Shown in pieces: positions 1 through 7,839 of a DNA stretch of 64,000 bases. Position numbers and translations under genes: made by a program. The stretch covers positions 620,001-684,000 of the forward strand of contig NZ_NJIX01000002.1 in assembly GCF_002209485.1 (NCBI RefSeq), given 5' to 3'. How positions within the stretch are numbered: the stretch's first letter is position 1; the number at the start of each line of letters is the position of its first letter. This stretch comes from Achromobacter sp. HZ34 (GTDB lineage Bacteria; Pseudomonadota; Gammaproteobacteria; Burkholderiales; Burkholderiaceae_B). The notes under the pieces were generated by a model. It did not search any database and was not told the DNA's origin. It was given only the letters and a program-made list of their open reading frames with translations.

Positions 1-1115
1 ACCGTGCCGGTGGCGCTCAGTGCGCTGATCAGCGCTTTCGAGTTCGCATAGGGGCCACGTCCGACACCTGCCCCGAACTGGCCGCCGGCCACGGCGTCGC
101 CCACCCCGGCCACGAGCGCGGCCGCGGGTGCATTGGCCGACAAGGCAGCGCGCGCGCTGGTGAAGACGGCGTTCCAATCGATGCCCGAGCGCGCCTGATC
201 CTGCATGACGATAGTGATCTCTTCGAAGACCAGGCGTATGCGCCGCGTCAGCGCCCGGTTTTCGTTATCCAGGAAACGGGCCACGCGATCGAGCGCTTCC
301 GGCGTGTCGGTGACAACGATGGACGCCGCCGCACCGGGCACCGCCGCCAGCACGCCGGCCCTGGTAAGAAAGGGCTCAAGCCGCCCGCGCAACGCCGCCA
401 GGGTGTCTTGCTCGCCCACCGACAAGGTGGTGTGCGAAGCATTGTCGAAGCCCGCGCCGCGCGCCTGCCCCGTGCGGCCAAGGCGCGCTTCGGACTGCGC
501 CGCCGGCGTCAGAGCATGGATGTTGAACACGCGGGTTTCCGTGCGGAAGAATTCGATGGCGCCGTCCTGGTAGCGCCAGAACACGCCCAGGCGCCACGCC
601 AGCGTATCCAGGGTGCGGGCCAGCGGTTGCGGTCCACGGGGCGGTTCCGCGCGCGCCGGCATGTCGGCGGTCATCGCATTGGCGGCCTGGCTCAGGCGCG
701 GCAGGAACAGCGCCTGCGGCAGCAAGGCTTCGGGGCGCACCCGCACCGCCAGGCCGGTGGCTTGCGCGATGCGCTGCGCCAGCACGGGCAGGTCGGCGGC
801 ACCGCCGGCGAACATCAAGGTGGTATCGACATCACGCCGCAGGACCGGCGGCAGCGTGGCGGCGCGTGCCAGCGGACGTGGCCGCCCCGCCAGCCAGGGC
901 TTGGCAACGTCCTGCATGGCGCGCCGCCGCTCGACGTCATGCAGCGCCGCTTTGGCTGCGGCGCCGCTGATGGCCGCCGCCACGCCGGTGCCCGCATCCA
1001 GGCCCGCGCGCTCGTGGCCTTGCCGCGCATGTTCGCGCACGGCATCCACGCGGGTCTCGGACACGCAGGCCGTCAAGGAGAGCATCAGCGCGGGCCAGGC
1101 ATGGTAGCGGCTCAT
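1..1115 (-). CDS. PilN/BfpB-type type IVb pilus secretin lipoprotein (3' part missing)
   Basis: The reading frame is open from an ATG at 1115 to the window edge (about 371 codons), so the C-terminal secretin pore domain lies outside. The first 20 residues form a lipoprotein signal ending in a lipobox L-T-A-C, so the product should be an outer-membrane lipoprotein. The N-terminal region has the alternating Ala/Arg-rich character and the beta-rich segments of secretin N-domains. Its ATG overlaps the TGA of the upstream TcpQ-like gene by 4 nt (ATGA), so the two are translationally coupled. In type IVb pili (Tcp, Bfp, R64 Pil) a secretin lipoprotein forms the outer-membrane exit channel for the pilus. 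Assignment rests on the lipobox, the partner gene and general character; the diagnostic secretin domain is not visible. Confidence 0.6.
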   Translation of the reverse strand, partial: MSRYHAWPALMLSLTACVSETRVDAVREHARQGHERAGLDAGTGVAAAISGAAAKAALHDVERRRAMQDVAKPWLAGRPRPLARAATLPPVLRRDVDTTLMFAGGAADLPVLAQRIAQATGLAVRVRPEALLPQALFLPRLSQAANAMTADMPARAEPPRGPQPLARTLDTLAWRLGVFWRYQDGAIEFFRTETRVFNIHALTPAAQSEARLGRTGQARGAGFDNASHTTLSVGEQDTLAALRGRLEPFLTRAGVLAAVPGAAASIVVTDTPEALDRVARFLDNENRALTRRIRLVFEEITIVMQDQARSGIDWNAVFTSARAALSANAPAAALVAGVGDAVAGGQFGAGVGRGPYANSKALISALSATGT

Positions 1116-1891
1116 GTCGCGGCCTCCCGGGTCGCGGCACGGTCGCACGCTTGCGCGTAAGGCACCACGCGCAGGACGCGATTGGCATAGAAGCAAGGCT
1201 GCAGCGGGCGTTCGGCCATTTCAGTGGCGCTGACCAGGGCCCGCACCGCCTGCTTGAAATCGTCGCCGAAGCTCGCGCCGCCAGCCAGGGGAATGTCAAC
1301 GTCGACGTCCCAGTGTTCGGGCCCGAACGTCCACCCTGCCAGGCCTGCCCAACGAACCAGCACTTGCCGCAGATTGCCGTCGGTGATTTCCGCGTGGAAC
1401 GCGGGCGTGCTTTCATGGCGCGGAGGCTCGGCCCCATCAGCAGCCGCAGGCGAGTCTGCCGTTGCATCGGCAGCGGGGGCCAGCACCGCGGCGAAATCGG
1501 CCGTCTCGTCGAACCCCGAGACCGCCTGTCGCCGTGCCATGGCGCGCAGGCTTCCTCCGCGCATGATCAAGGCCGGCCAAACGCCGTCGATCACAACATA
1601 AGGATCGCGGCGTCGATACGGGACGGGCTGCTCACCGCTGCGCCCCACGGCGAAGATCGCCGGCAAGGGCTGGCCGGGAGCGAAATGCAACCACGTGCGG
1701 CGCCCATCGTCGAAAACCTGCAGGGGTGCGATCGCGCGTTCACCCGACAGCCGCCAGTTGAAGTCGTAGGCCGTGTCCGGCGTGACGTTGTCCGTGGTGC
1801 TGTCCTGCGTGTCCCACGATGGCGACACGCAGGCTGCCACACAAGGCAGGACCGCCAGGCAAGCCGAGATTCGATGGACTGCGCGATGCAT
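1112..1891 (-). CDS. TcpQ-domain type IVb pilus lipoprotein (PilL/TcpQ-like)
   Basis: The 259-residue product begins with a signal peptide ending in V-A-A-C, a lipobox, so it is probably an outer-membrane lipoprotein. Residues about 40-120 resemble the TrbG/VirB9-type beta domain (YDFNWRL start, a YVVIDGVWPALIMRGG-like strand). Residues about 165-245 match the TcpQ domain (DGNLRQVLVRWAGLAGW, then a DFKQAVRAL helix and CFYANRVLRVVP strand). TcpQ proteins stabilise and target the type IVb pilus secretin, which fits the secretin gene starting 4 nt inside this gene's end. The start has a strong ribosome site (GGAGG, 4 nt spacing). It is either the first gene of the pilus operon or near its start, since the next upstream gene is an unrelated SDR gene 113 nt away. 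Confidence 0.65.
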   Translation of the reverse strand: MHRAVHRISACLAVLPCVAACVSPSWDTQDSTTDNVTPDTAYDFNWRLSGERAIAPLQVFDDGRRTWLHFAPGQPLPAIFAVGRSGEQPVPYRRRDPYVVIDGVWPALIMRGGSLRAMARRQAVSGFDETADFAAVLAPAADATADSPAAADGAEPPRHESTPAFHAEITDGNLRQVLVRWAGLAGWTFGPEHWDVDVDIPLAGGASFGDDFKQAVRALVSATEMAERPLQPCFYANRVLRVVPYAQACDRAATREAAT

Positions 1892-2004
1892 GGTGCCTCC
1901 ACGCGATGCGCACCGGAAGTGGCGCGCGACACATGCATGGTGGCCCTGCCCTTCAAGCCCGACAAGATCGACTTATACGAATGGATCTTTCGGTCCCACT
2001 CGCA

Positions 2005-2751
2005 TCACTGCAAGCCACCCGCGACTTTCAGATGGTCGCCGGTGATCCAGCGCGCATCGTCGGACGCCAGGAACGCCGCCACATCGCCGATGTCGCTCGG
2101 TTGACCTGCGCGGCCGAGCGGCGTGATGGCAACCATGCCGGCGGCCTGGTCGGAACCGGTGATGCCGCCGCTGTGAGTGCCTTCCGTTTCCGTATAGCCC
2201 GGATTGATGGCGTTCACGCGGATCTTGCGCGGCCCCAGTTCCTTGGCCAGCACCGAGGTGATGCTGTCGATCGCGCCCTTGGTGCCGCTGTATACGGACG
2301 TAGCCGGCGGCAGGATGGAGGTGATCGTCGAACTGATGTTGATGATGCTCGCGCCTTCACCCAGGTGCTTCACCGCCGCCTTGGTCATCAACAACGTGCC
2401 CAGCACATTGGTGTTGAATTGCCGGGTGAATTCGCCTTCGGTCACTTCTTCGATGGCGCCAAAGGCATACACGCCCGAGTTGTTCACCAGGATGTCCAGA
2501 CGGCCGAATTCGTCGATGGCCTTCTGCACGAGCCTTGCCGTATCGGCTTCCTTGGTGACATCGCCGCCCACCGCGACCGCGCGGCCGCCGGCTTGCCTGA
2601 TTTCCGCGACCACCGCATCGGCGCCCGCCTGGCTGCTGGAATACGTGACGACTACCGCGGCGCCGCGCGCGGCCAGCGCCTTGGCGATACCGGCACCGAT
2701 GCCTTTCGATGCGCCAGTAACCAGCGCGACCTTGCCTTCAAGTTTGCTCAT
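2005..2751 (-). CDS. SDR family NAD(P)-dependent oxidoreductase
   Basis: This 248-residue classical short-chain dehydrogenase has the cofactor motif TGASKGIG at residues 12-19, the NNSG motif after the fourth strand, and the catalytic Ser and YSGTK pair. It ends with the DARWITGDHLKVAGG segment common to 3-oxoacyl-ACP reductase-like SDRs. The length is standard. The ATG at 2751 was chosen because the motif spacing is correct and GGAAG lies 7 nt upstream; an upstream in-frame extension overlaps the neighbouring regulator and has no SDR similarity. An Rrf2 regulator gene lies 101 nt upstream on the same strand, so co-regulation is likely. The substrate cannot be told from the sequence. Confidence 0.85.
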   Translation of the reverse strand: MSKLEGKVALVTGASKGIGAGIAKALAARGAAVVVTYSSSQAGADAVVAEIRQAGGRAVAVGGDVTKEADTARLVQKAIDEFGRLDILVNNSGVYAFGAIEEVTEGEFTRQFNTNVLGTLLMTKAAVKHLGEGASIINISSTITSILPPATSVYSGTKGAIDSITSVLAKELGPRKIRVNAINPGYTETEGTHSGGITGSDQAAGMVAITPLGRAGQPSDIGDVAAFLASDDARWITGDHLKVAGGLQ

Positions 2752-2852
2752 GATGTCTTCCAGAATGTGAGGTGAACGAGCCGGACGAATACCGCCCGAC
2801 AAAAATGTGCCAATTAAAGTAACAATAAAGAGCAAAAAAAATGGACCCACTA

Positions 2853-3278
2853 TCACTTGGCCGTCTTGATCGCGGCCACCACATCGGCCAGGGTCTGCCT
2901 GGCCAGGCGCTGCTCGAATCCGCTTTGCGCCTCGCGCAGCACGGTTTCCATGCACACCTTGATGTTCCGGCTGACCTCGCAGTTCTCCGCGGCGGGATAG
3001 CAATGCAGCGCGAACGCTTCAGGTGCCTGGCTGGCCCGATAGATATCGAGCAAGGTGATCTGCGAGGGTGATCGCGCCAGGGAACAGGCCCCTGTCTTGC
3101 CACGCGTGGTGGTTACCAGACCGGCCTTGGCCAATTTGGAAATCACCCGGCGCACAAAGCTGGGATCGGCATTCACACTGGCGGCCAAGTCCGTTGAACG
3201 TAGCGGTTCCCCGTGGTTGACCCCCATGGCGGCCATCACGTGTGAAGCAACGGAAAATTGGACATTGGTCTTGGACAC
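2853..3278 (-). CDS. Rrf2 family transcriptional regulator
   Basis: The product (about 141 residues from the GTG at 3278) has the Rrf2 winged-helix domain: QFSVASHVM, then DPSFVRRVISKLAKAGLV as recognition helix and a TTRGKTGACSLAR wing. Three cysteines near residues 93, 100 and 109 sit where IscR/NsrR-type members bind a cluster, but the spacing (C-x6-C-x8-C) differs from those proteins, so cluster binding or thiol sensing is only inference. I chose GTG 3278 because Rrf2 proteins normally begin a few residues before the QFSVA helix. A GTG at 3299 would lie inside the operator and add seven residues. A TATAAT box ends only 8 nt before the chosen start, so the message may be almost leaderless. 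The likely target is the SDR gene downstream, together with itself. Confidence 0.8.
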   Translation of the reverse strand: MSKTNVQFSVASHVMAAMGVNHGEPLRSTDLAASVNADPSFVRRVISKLAKAGLVTTTRGKTGACSLARSPSQITLLDIYRASQAPEAFALHCYPAAENCEVSRNIKVCMETVLREAQSGFEQRLARQTLADVVAAIKTAK

Positions 3279-3313
3279 AAATGTGATTATAAGGATCACA
3301 TTTTAGTTTGCAA
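3279..3313 (-). promoter_or_regulatory. Rrf2 gene promoter overlapped by a perfect 9-bp inverted repeat operator
   Basis: AAATGTGAT at 3279-3287 and ATCACATTT at 3295-3303 form a perfect inverted repeat with a 7-nt spacer. On the minus strand a TATAAT -10 box (3286-3291) sits across the left arm and spacer, and TTGCAA (3308-3313) lies 16 nt upstream as a plausible -35. A dimer bound here would block RNA polymerase, which fits autorepression by the adjacent Rrf2 protein. The half-site resembles CRP (TGTGA), but the spacing between the two TGTGA/TCACA cores is 9 nt rather than 6. Confidence 0.65.
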
Positions 3314-3362
3314 GCCCTAATTCGCAAGCCTCAATTCGGCAAGCGTCGATTCGACAGACATG

Positions 3363-3393
3363 AAAAAAGGACCCACGCATCACACGCAGGTCC
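3363..3393 (-). terminator. Probable terminator of the binding-protein gene
   Basis: On the minus strand GGACC and GGTCC flank a 15-nt loop and are followed directly by six T residues. It lies about 80 nt beyond the stop of the solute-binding protein gene at 3474. The stem is short, so efficiency is uncertain. A second perfect hairpin (CCGCGGCA, TTCC loop, TGCCGCGG at 3438-3457) sits 17 nt after the stop without a T run. Confidence 0.5.
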
Positions 3394-3473
3394 CTCCTCG
3401 GCCGCGGACTACACGGACAGCACGCGCATTGCAAGCACCGCGGCATTCCTGCCGCGGTCCGCGATCGCGACGT

Positions 3474-4811
3474 TTACTTCTGTTCCGCGATCACCTTCGC
3501 TTGCGCGGCCGCGCTGTTCAGCGCCGACATCGGCGGCGTCTTGCCGTCGATCGCCTGGTCCAGTTCACGGCTCAGCACCGGCTCGATGCGGCTGTAGTTG
3601 TTCATGCGGAAGCCGCGGCTGGTTTGCGCCGGCTGCGTACGCATGGCGGTGACGAACTGCTGCGCGCCCGGGATCTTGCTGTAGAAAGACACGTCCGACG
3701 CACGGAACGCGGCTTCCGTCAGCGGCAGATAACCCGTCGACTGGTGCCATTCGGCGGCGATCACCGGCTTGGAGAGCCAGGCCAGGAAGGCCGCGGTGGC
3801 CTTGTCCGAGGCGGCCGGATGACCTTCCATCGCCCACAGCGCGCCGCCCGTCACGAAGGGACGGCCCGGGGTCGAAGTAGCTTGTGCGTAATACGGCAGC
3901 GGCGCCACACCGAAGCTCAAGCCCTTGGCATTGCTGAAGTTGCCGATGGCGCCCGAACCGGACATCAACACGCCGCAATTACCCTTGGCAAAGGACTGAT
4001 CGGCCTCGTCGCCTTCGGTGTGCTGCGTGAACAGCAAGGAACGCTTCCAGCTGGCCATGAGCGAAATATGGCGCATGTACAGCGTGTCGAACTGCAGTTG
4101 CGGTACCGCCTTGTTCTTCGGCGTTTCCAGGCCGTTGTTGTTGCTGGCATACAGCTGGTTATTCACCGCCGCCAGGCTTTCCAGGTGCACCGCGACCTGG
4201 TCGCTGGTGGCATACGGGCAGTCCAGGTCGGCCTTGTCGCGCAGCTTCAGCAGTTGATCCTGCAGCTCGGCCCAGGTGCGCGCGGGCGCATTGGGATCCA
4301 GGCCCGCCTTCTTGTACTGCGAGATGTTGTAGAACATCACCGGCACTTCGGCCATCAGCGGGAAGGCCAGCAGGCGGCCCTTGGCGTCGCGCGTGAAGCT
4401 GGTGGTGGCCGGCAGGAACCAGGCGATATCCTTGATCGGATACTTGGCCAGCAATTCGTACAGCGGCTTGATGGCCTTGAATTCGGCCACCGCTTCAGGC
4501 GAGCGGTCGTCGTCAAGTTCGATCAGGTTGGGCTGGCGCTTGGCTTTCACCGCGGCGCTGGCTTCCTGTTTCAGCGCCTGTTGCGAGGCAAAGCCGCGCA
4601 GCTTGACCTCCACATCGCCCTGCTCCTTGTTGTACTGCTTGACCAGCTTGTCCAGTTCGGCCTGGTTGGCATTCGTCAGCGTGTGCCAGACTTCGATCTG
4701 GACCGGCGCGGCATGTACCACGCCGCCCATCGCCAGCGCGGCACCGAATACCCACGCGCGCCCGCGGACACGCATGGCGCCGGCAGGACTCATCTTTTGC
4801 AGTGTCTTCAT
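3474..4811 (-). CDS. Extracellular solute-binding protein, UgpB-like (family 1)
   Basis: This 445-residue product has a signal peptide (hydrophobic FGAALAMGGVV, cleavage after VHA-A near residue 35), then the VQIEVWHTLTNANQAELDKLV start typical of the family-1 carbohydrate and glycerol-3-phosphate binding proteins. Conserved features include the PVMFYN segment, TWAELQDQLLKL, and the C-terminal STGYLPLTEAAF and MNNYSRIEP stretches seen in UgpB homologues. It should act in the periplasm as the receptor of an ABC importer, but no permease or ATPase gene is nearby. It starts 5 nt after the stop of dadA, so the two form a transcription unit. This suggests a ligand related to amino acids or an unrecognised role, rather than glycerol phosphate; that is inference. 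Confidence 0.75.
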   Translation of the reverse strand: MKTLQKMSPAGAMRVRGRAWVFGAALAMGGVVHAAPVQIEVWHTLTNANQAELDKLVKQYNKEQGDVEVKLRGFASQQALKQEASAAVKAKRQPNLIELDDDRSPEAVAEFKAIKPLYELLAKYPIKDIAWFLPATTSFTRDAKGRLLAFPLMAEVPVMFYNISQYKKAGLDPNAPARTWAELQDQLLKLRDKADLDCPYATSDQVAVHLESLAAVNNQLYASNNNGLETPKNKAVPQLQFDTLYMRHISLMASWKRSLLFTQHTEGDEADQSFAKGNCGVLMSGSGAIGNFSNAKGLSFGVAPLPYYAQATSTPGRPFVTGGALWAMEGHPAASDKATAAFLAWLSKPVIAAEWHQSTGYLPLTEAAFRASDVSFYSKIPGAQQFVTAMRTQPAQTSRGFRMNNYSRIEPVLSRELDQAIDGKTPPMSALNSAAAQAKVIAEQK

Positions 4812-4816
4812 AGATC

Positions 4817-6073
4817 TCAGATACCAAGGAAAGGAAATTCCGGCTCAGGCCGCGAGCCATTGATCAGGTCGGCCAAAGCCCGGCCCGAACCCACCCCCAT
4901 GGTCCAACCCAACGTTCCATGGCCCGTATTCAAATACAGGTTGGGAATGCGGGTGCGACCGATCAGGGGCACGTTCGAAGGGGTGGACGGGCGCAAGCCC
5001 GACCAGTAGCTGACGCGATCGAAGTCGAGCGCGTCGGGAAAGAGTTCACGCGCGAGGCGCGTCATGGCGTCACAACGCGCAGGATTCAGAGCGCGGTCGT
5101 AGCCTGAAAGTTCCGCGGTCCCCGCCATGCGCAAGCGGTCGCCCAGACGCGAGAACACCACCTTGTGGCTGCTGTCCGTCAGGCTGACCGAGGGGGCACC
5201 GGCGTAATCCAGCACGGGGAACGTGGCGGAATAGCCCTTGGCGGGATAGACGTTGCAGGGTATGCCCAGCGGACGCACCAGCAGCGGCGTGAAGCTGCCC
5301 ATGGCAACCACGAACGCGTCGGCATCGAGCCGGCCGTAGGCGCCTTCAGGCGAGATGGTTTCCGCCCCCGACACCGCCCCACCAGTCGTCAGGAGGCGCG
5401 TGACGGAGGTGGAGTAGCGAAACTCGACACCCGCCGTTTCGCACTGCCGCGCCAGCGCGGCGGTAAACAGGTGAACGTCACCGCTTTCGTCTTCCGGGGT
5501 GTAGTCGCCGCCGACGATGCTGGCACGATGGCGCGCCAGCGCGGGTTCGATGGCGATGACCTCGTCGGCGGTAAGAATGCGGCGCTCGACGCCGAAGTCA
5601 CGCATGACGCCGGCGGCTTTCTGCGACAGCTCGAACTCGTCGCTGTCGCGGTAGAAATTCAGGATGCCCCGTTCCAGGTGGTCGTACTGGATGCCCAGCT
5701 CGGCGCGCATGCCGCGCAAGGTGGCGCGGCTGTACTCAGCCAGGCGCACCATGGCACGGATATTGGGCGCGAGACGGCCGGGCAGGCATTGGCGCAGGAA
5801 GGACAGGCCCCAGGCCCACTGGTACAGGTCGAGGCGCGGCCGGAACAGCAAGGGCGCGTCTTCCCGAAACATCCACTTGACCAGCTTCAGGGGAGCTTGC
5901 GGGTTGGCCCAGGGTTCGGCATAGGAAACGGAAATCTGGCCGCCATTGGCGAAGCTGGTTTCCTGCGCGGGACCGGTCTGGCGGTCGACGACCACGACCT
6001 CGTGGCCGGCACGCTTCAGCCACCAGGCGGTGGACGTGCCGATGATGCCACTACCCAACACCGCAATTTTCAT
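4817..6073 (-). CDS. dadA: D-amino acid dehydrogenase
   Basis: The 418-residue flavoprotein begins MKIAVLGSGIIG with the FAD-binding GxGxxG at residues 7-12. The family segments ETSFANGGQISVSYAEPWANP and the C-terminal GLRPSTPSNVPLIG, then LNTGHGTLGWTMGVGSGRALADLI, are those of DadA, which oxidises D-amino acids to 2-oxo acids and passes electrons to the quinone pool at the membrane. The length equals that of E. coli DadA (about 430). The ATG at 6073 fits the dinucleotide-binding fold; an in-frame extension of 61 codons upstream has no family similarity. The downstream neighbour is a periplasmic binding protein rather than the alanine racemase dadX, and no Lrp-type regulator gene is adjacent. 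Confidence 0.88.
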   Translation of the reverse strand: MKIAVLGSGIIGTSTAWWLKRAGHEVVVVDRQTGPAQETSFANGGQISVSYAEPWANPQAPLKLVKWMFREDAPLLFRPRLDLYQWAWGLSFLRQCLPGRLAPNIRAMVRLAEYSRATLRGMRAELGIQYDHLERGILNFYRDSDEFELSQKAAGVMRDFGVERRILTADEVIAIEPALARHRASIVGGDYTPEDESGDVHLFTAALARQCETAGVEFRYSTSVTRLLTTGGAVSGAETISPEGAYGRLDADAFVVAMGSFTPLLVRPLGIPCNVYPAKGYSATFPVLDYAGAPSVSLTDSSHKVVFSRLGDRLRMAGTAELSGYDRALNPARCDAMTRLARELFPDALDFDRVSYWSGLRPSTPSNVPLIGRTRIPNLYLNTGHGTLGWTMGVGSGRALADLINGSRPEPEFPFLGI

Positions 6074-6452
6074 TCGCTCAGGGCCTTTAGTACTGGAGTG
6101 CACGGGAACGGCCAGCGGTGGCCGCGCGGCGAATCGACTGAATCCGGATCGGGAACATCCGGCCAAGAAATTTCCGGCCATGTGACCGGAATAATCCTGA
6201 TTCGCGAGTGTACCCTGGCCGCCAGGCGTCGCCAGCGGCGTCGTGCCGGCAGGCAATTACCTTGTTACACAAGTCATGGATTTGCCTCTGAGGGCAAACC
6301 TTGACGTGTCGAGTAACGCATTGGCGTAAGGCTTTGCCCTGCGAATCCCGACGGGTGGACCGTAGCGGCGGCAGTCGGCCCTGCCTGGGTCCAGGTTCAA
6401 CGCGGCGCCGGCCTCAGGAGCCGACGTCAGGGCCCAACCTCAGGGGCCAACC
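6074..6452. other. Intergenic region: dadA leader and a 13-bp tandem repeat
   Basis: No gene is evident. The right part upstream of dadA carries several GGCCGGA/TCCGGCC motifs between 6140 and 6190 and a small hairpin (TTTGCC, 6-nt loop, GGCAAA at about 6281-6298). The left end, adjacent to the reductase stop, is a four-unit 13-bp tandem repeat annotated separately. No clear promoter could be assigned to dadA. Confidence 0.5.
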
Positions 6453-6463
6453 TCAGGAGCGGG
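6412..6463. repeat. Four tandem 13-bp units starting at a stop codon
   Basis: Units begin at 6412, 6425, 6438 and 6451: CCTCAGGAGCCGA, CGTCAGGGCCCAA, CCTCAGGGGCCAA, CCTCAGGAGCGGG. On the minus strand each unit carries TGA (complement of TCA at 6414, 6427, 6440, 6453). The last, 6453-6455, is the true stop of the reductase gene. Because 13 is not a multiple of three, the extra stops fall in successive reading frames. Confidence 0.8.
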
Positions 6464-7499
6464 CCAAGGCCAGGTCCGCTTCCGACGTGAAGGCGTCGGC
6501 ATGGAATTCCTCGACCGGCAGGCCGCATTGGGTGGTGAACTCGCGGCGCGCGGCATCGACCATGGGCGGGGCGCCGCAGGCATAGACCTGGTGGCCGGAC
6601 AGGTCCGGCAGGTCCTGCATGACGGCCTCGTGCACGAAACCCGTGCGGCCGCTCCAGCCGTCTTCCTGCAAGGCATCGGAGACGACCGGGATGAACTGGA
6701 AATCGGGCATGCTGGCGGCCCAGCCGGCGGCCATCTCGCTCATATAGAGATCGCGCGGGCGGCGGCCGCCCCAATACAGGCGCACCGGCCGGGTGATCTG
6801 CTTGTGCTGCATGTGCTCGACCATGGCCTTGATGGGCGCGAAGCCCGTGCCGCTGGCCAGGAACACGATGGGCTTGTCGCTGTCCTCGCGCAGGAAGAAG
6901 GAACCGAAAGGCCCTTCGATGCGCAGGATTTCACGTTCTTTCATCTGCGTCGCGCCAGCGCCGAACACGTGGTCGGTGAAATGGCCGCCCGGCATGTGGC
7001 GAATGTGCAGCTCCAGCGGGCTGCCCACGTGCGGCGGGGTGGCCATGGAATAGCTGCGGCGGCGGCCTTCCTTGAGTATCAGTTCGATGTACTGGCCGGC
7101 GTAGAAGCGGAATTCCTCGGCCGCCGGCAATTGCAGCTTGAGCACGGCGACGTCTTCGCCCAGGCGCTGGATGGAGGTCACGCGCGAGGGCAGCTTGCGG
7201 ATCTGGATGTCGCTGGCCAGGCGCACTTCGGCCGATTCGACCAGCAGGTCGCTGGTCGGCCTCACCTGGCACAGCAGGGTATAGCCGGCAGCCATTTCCT
7301 CCGGCGCCAGGACCTGGGCCGGGTACGGGCCCGCGTCGTACTCCCCGGAGACCACCTTGCCCTTGCAGGTCGAACACGCGCCACTGCGGCAACTGTAGGG
7401 AAGCACGATGCCCGCCGCCAGCGCGGCATCGAGCACGGTCTGGCCGCTCTCGATGGGGAATTGATGCTGGCTGGGGGTAAGGGTGACCTGGAAACTCAT
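6453..7499 (-). CDS. Ferredoxin-NAD(P)H reductase-type flavoprotein (annotated in relatives as CDP-6-deoxy-delta-3,4-glucoseen reductase)
   Basis: The 348-residue protein fuses an N-terminal [2Fe-2S] ferredoxin domain (cysteines in CRSGACSTC at residues 37-45 and a fourth Cys in LLCQVRP near 77) to an FAD domain (RRRSYSMATPP, about residues 146-156) and an NAD(P) domain (FLASGTGFAPIKAM, later YACGAPPMVDAAR). This is the layout of phenol hydroxylase, toluate dioxygenase and AscD reductases, which pass electrons from NAD(P)H to a partner oxygenase or dehydratase. No partner gene is adjacent and no dideoxysugar cluster is present, so the glucoseen reductase name should not be taken literally. 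The length is normal and the start has the ferredoxin domain intact. Confidence 0.8.
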   Translation of the reverse strand: MSFQVTLTPSQHQFPIESGQTVLDAALAAGIVLPYSCRSGACSTCKGKVVSGEYDAGPYPAQVLAPEEMAAGYTLLCQVRPTSDLLVESAEVRLASDIQIRKLPSRVTSIQRLGEDVAVLKLQLPAAEEFRFYAGQYIELILKEGRRRSYSMATPPHVGSPLELHIRHMPGGHFTDHVFGAGATQMKEREILRIEGPFGSFFLREDSDKPIVFLASGTGFAPIKAMVEHMQHKQITRPVRLYWGGRRPRDLYMSEMAAGWAASMPDFQFIPVVSDALQEDGWSGRTGFVHEAVMQDLPDLSGHQVYACGAPPMVDAARREFTTQCGLPVEEFHADAFTSEADLALARS

Positions 7500-7839
7500 G
7501 GTGAAGGTTCTGCCTATGGACGAGGCCGGCGCGGACCTGGGGCGATGCCCTGGCGCCGGAGAGCTTACGGAGCTATGCCAATTTATTAATCGGTCATTTT
7601 AGTGTTTTTGGCAGAGGGGGTTGTAGCAGCAGCCCCGCCCCTGGGCTTACGCAATGGCCGGATGGTGCCCCCTTAGCAAAAGACCAGGCCCCGCTGCGCG
7701 GACCTGGCCCCCAGGTCTGAGGAGGTGTGCCCCCGGGGTACAAGCATTTCTGTCTGAGGGGGGTGCCCCCTCCGGGGCATACCCTTTTATTAATCCAAAT
7801 ATCAGGCAGTGACCAGAAATAAGTCGGTAAAAGGCAGGC
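7500..7839. other. Intergenic region with terminator and GC-rich hairpins
   Basis: The region between the MOSC gene end and the reductase start holds a terminator (7676-7707) and, at 7720-7790, long complementary runs (TGCCCCGG against CCGGGGGCA) that could pair across about 40 nt. AT-rich segments at 7575-7605 and 7783-7806 share TTTATTAATC; the first is well placed to be the reductase promoter. No ORF was accepted. Confidence 0.45.
7676..7707 (-). terminator. Terminator of the MOSC gene
   Basis: On the minus strand CCAGGTCC pairs with GGGCCTGG (8 bp, one G-T wobble) around an 8-nt loop and is followed by TCTTTT. It lies about 130 nt past the MOSC stop at 7840. Confidence 0.6.

Noticed and set aside
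3279-3303. CRP/FNR site reading of TGTGAT...ATCACA
   Set aside because: The core spacing is 9 nt rather than 6 (CRP) and the half-site does not match FNR; the Rrf2 neighbour is the simpler explanation.
6453-7499. True CDP-glucoseen reductase of dideoxysugar synthesis
   Set aside because: No partner dehydrase or sugar nucleotide genes are present; only the domain layout is shared.
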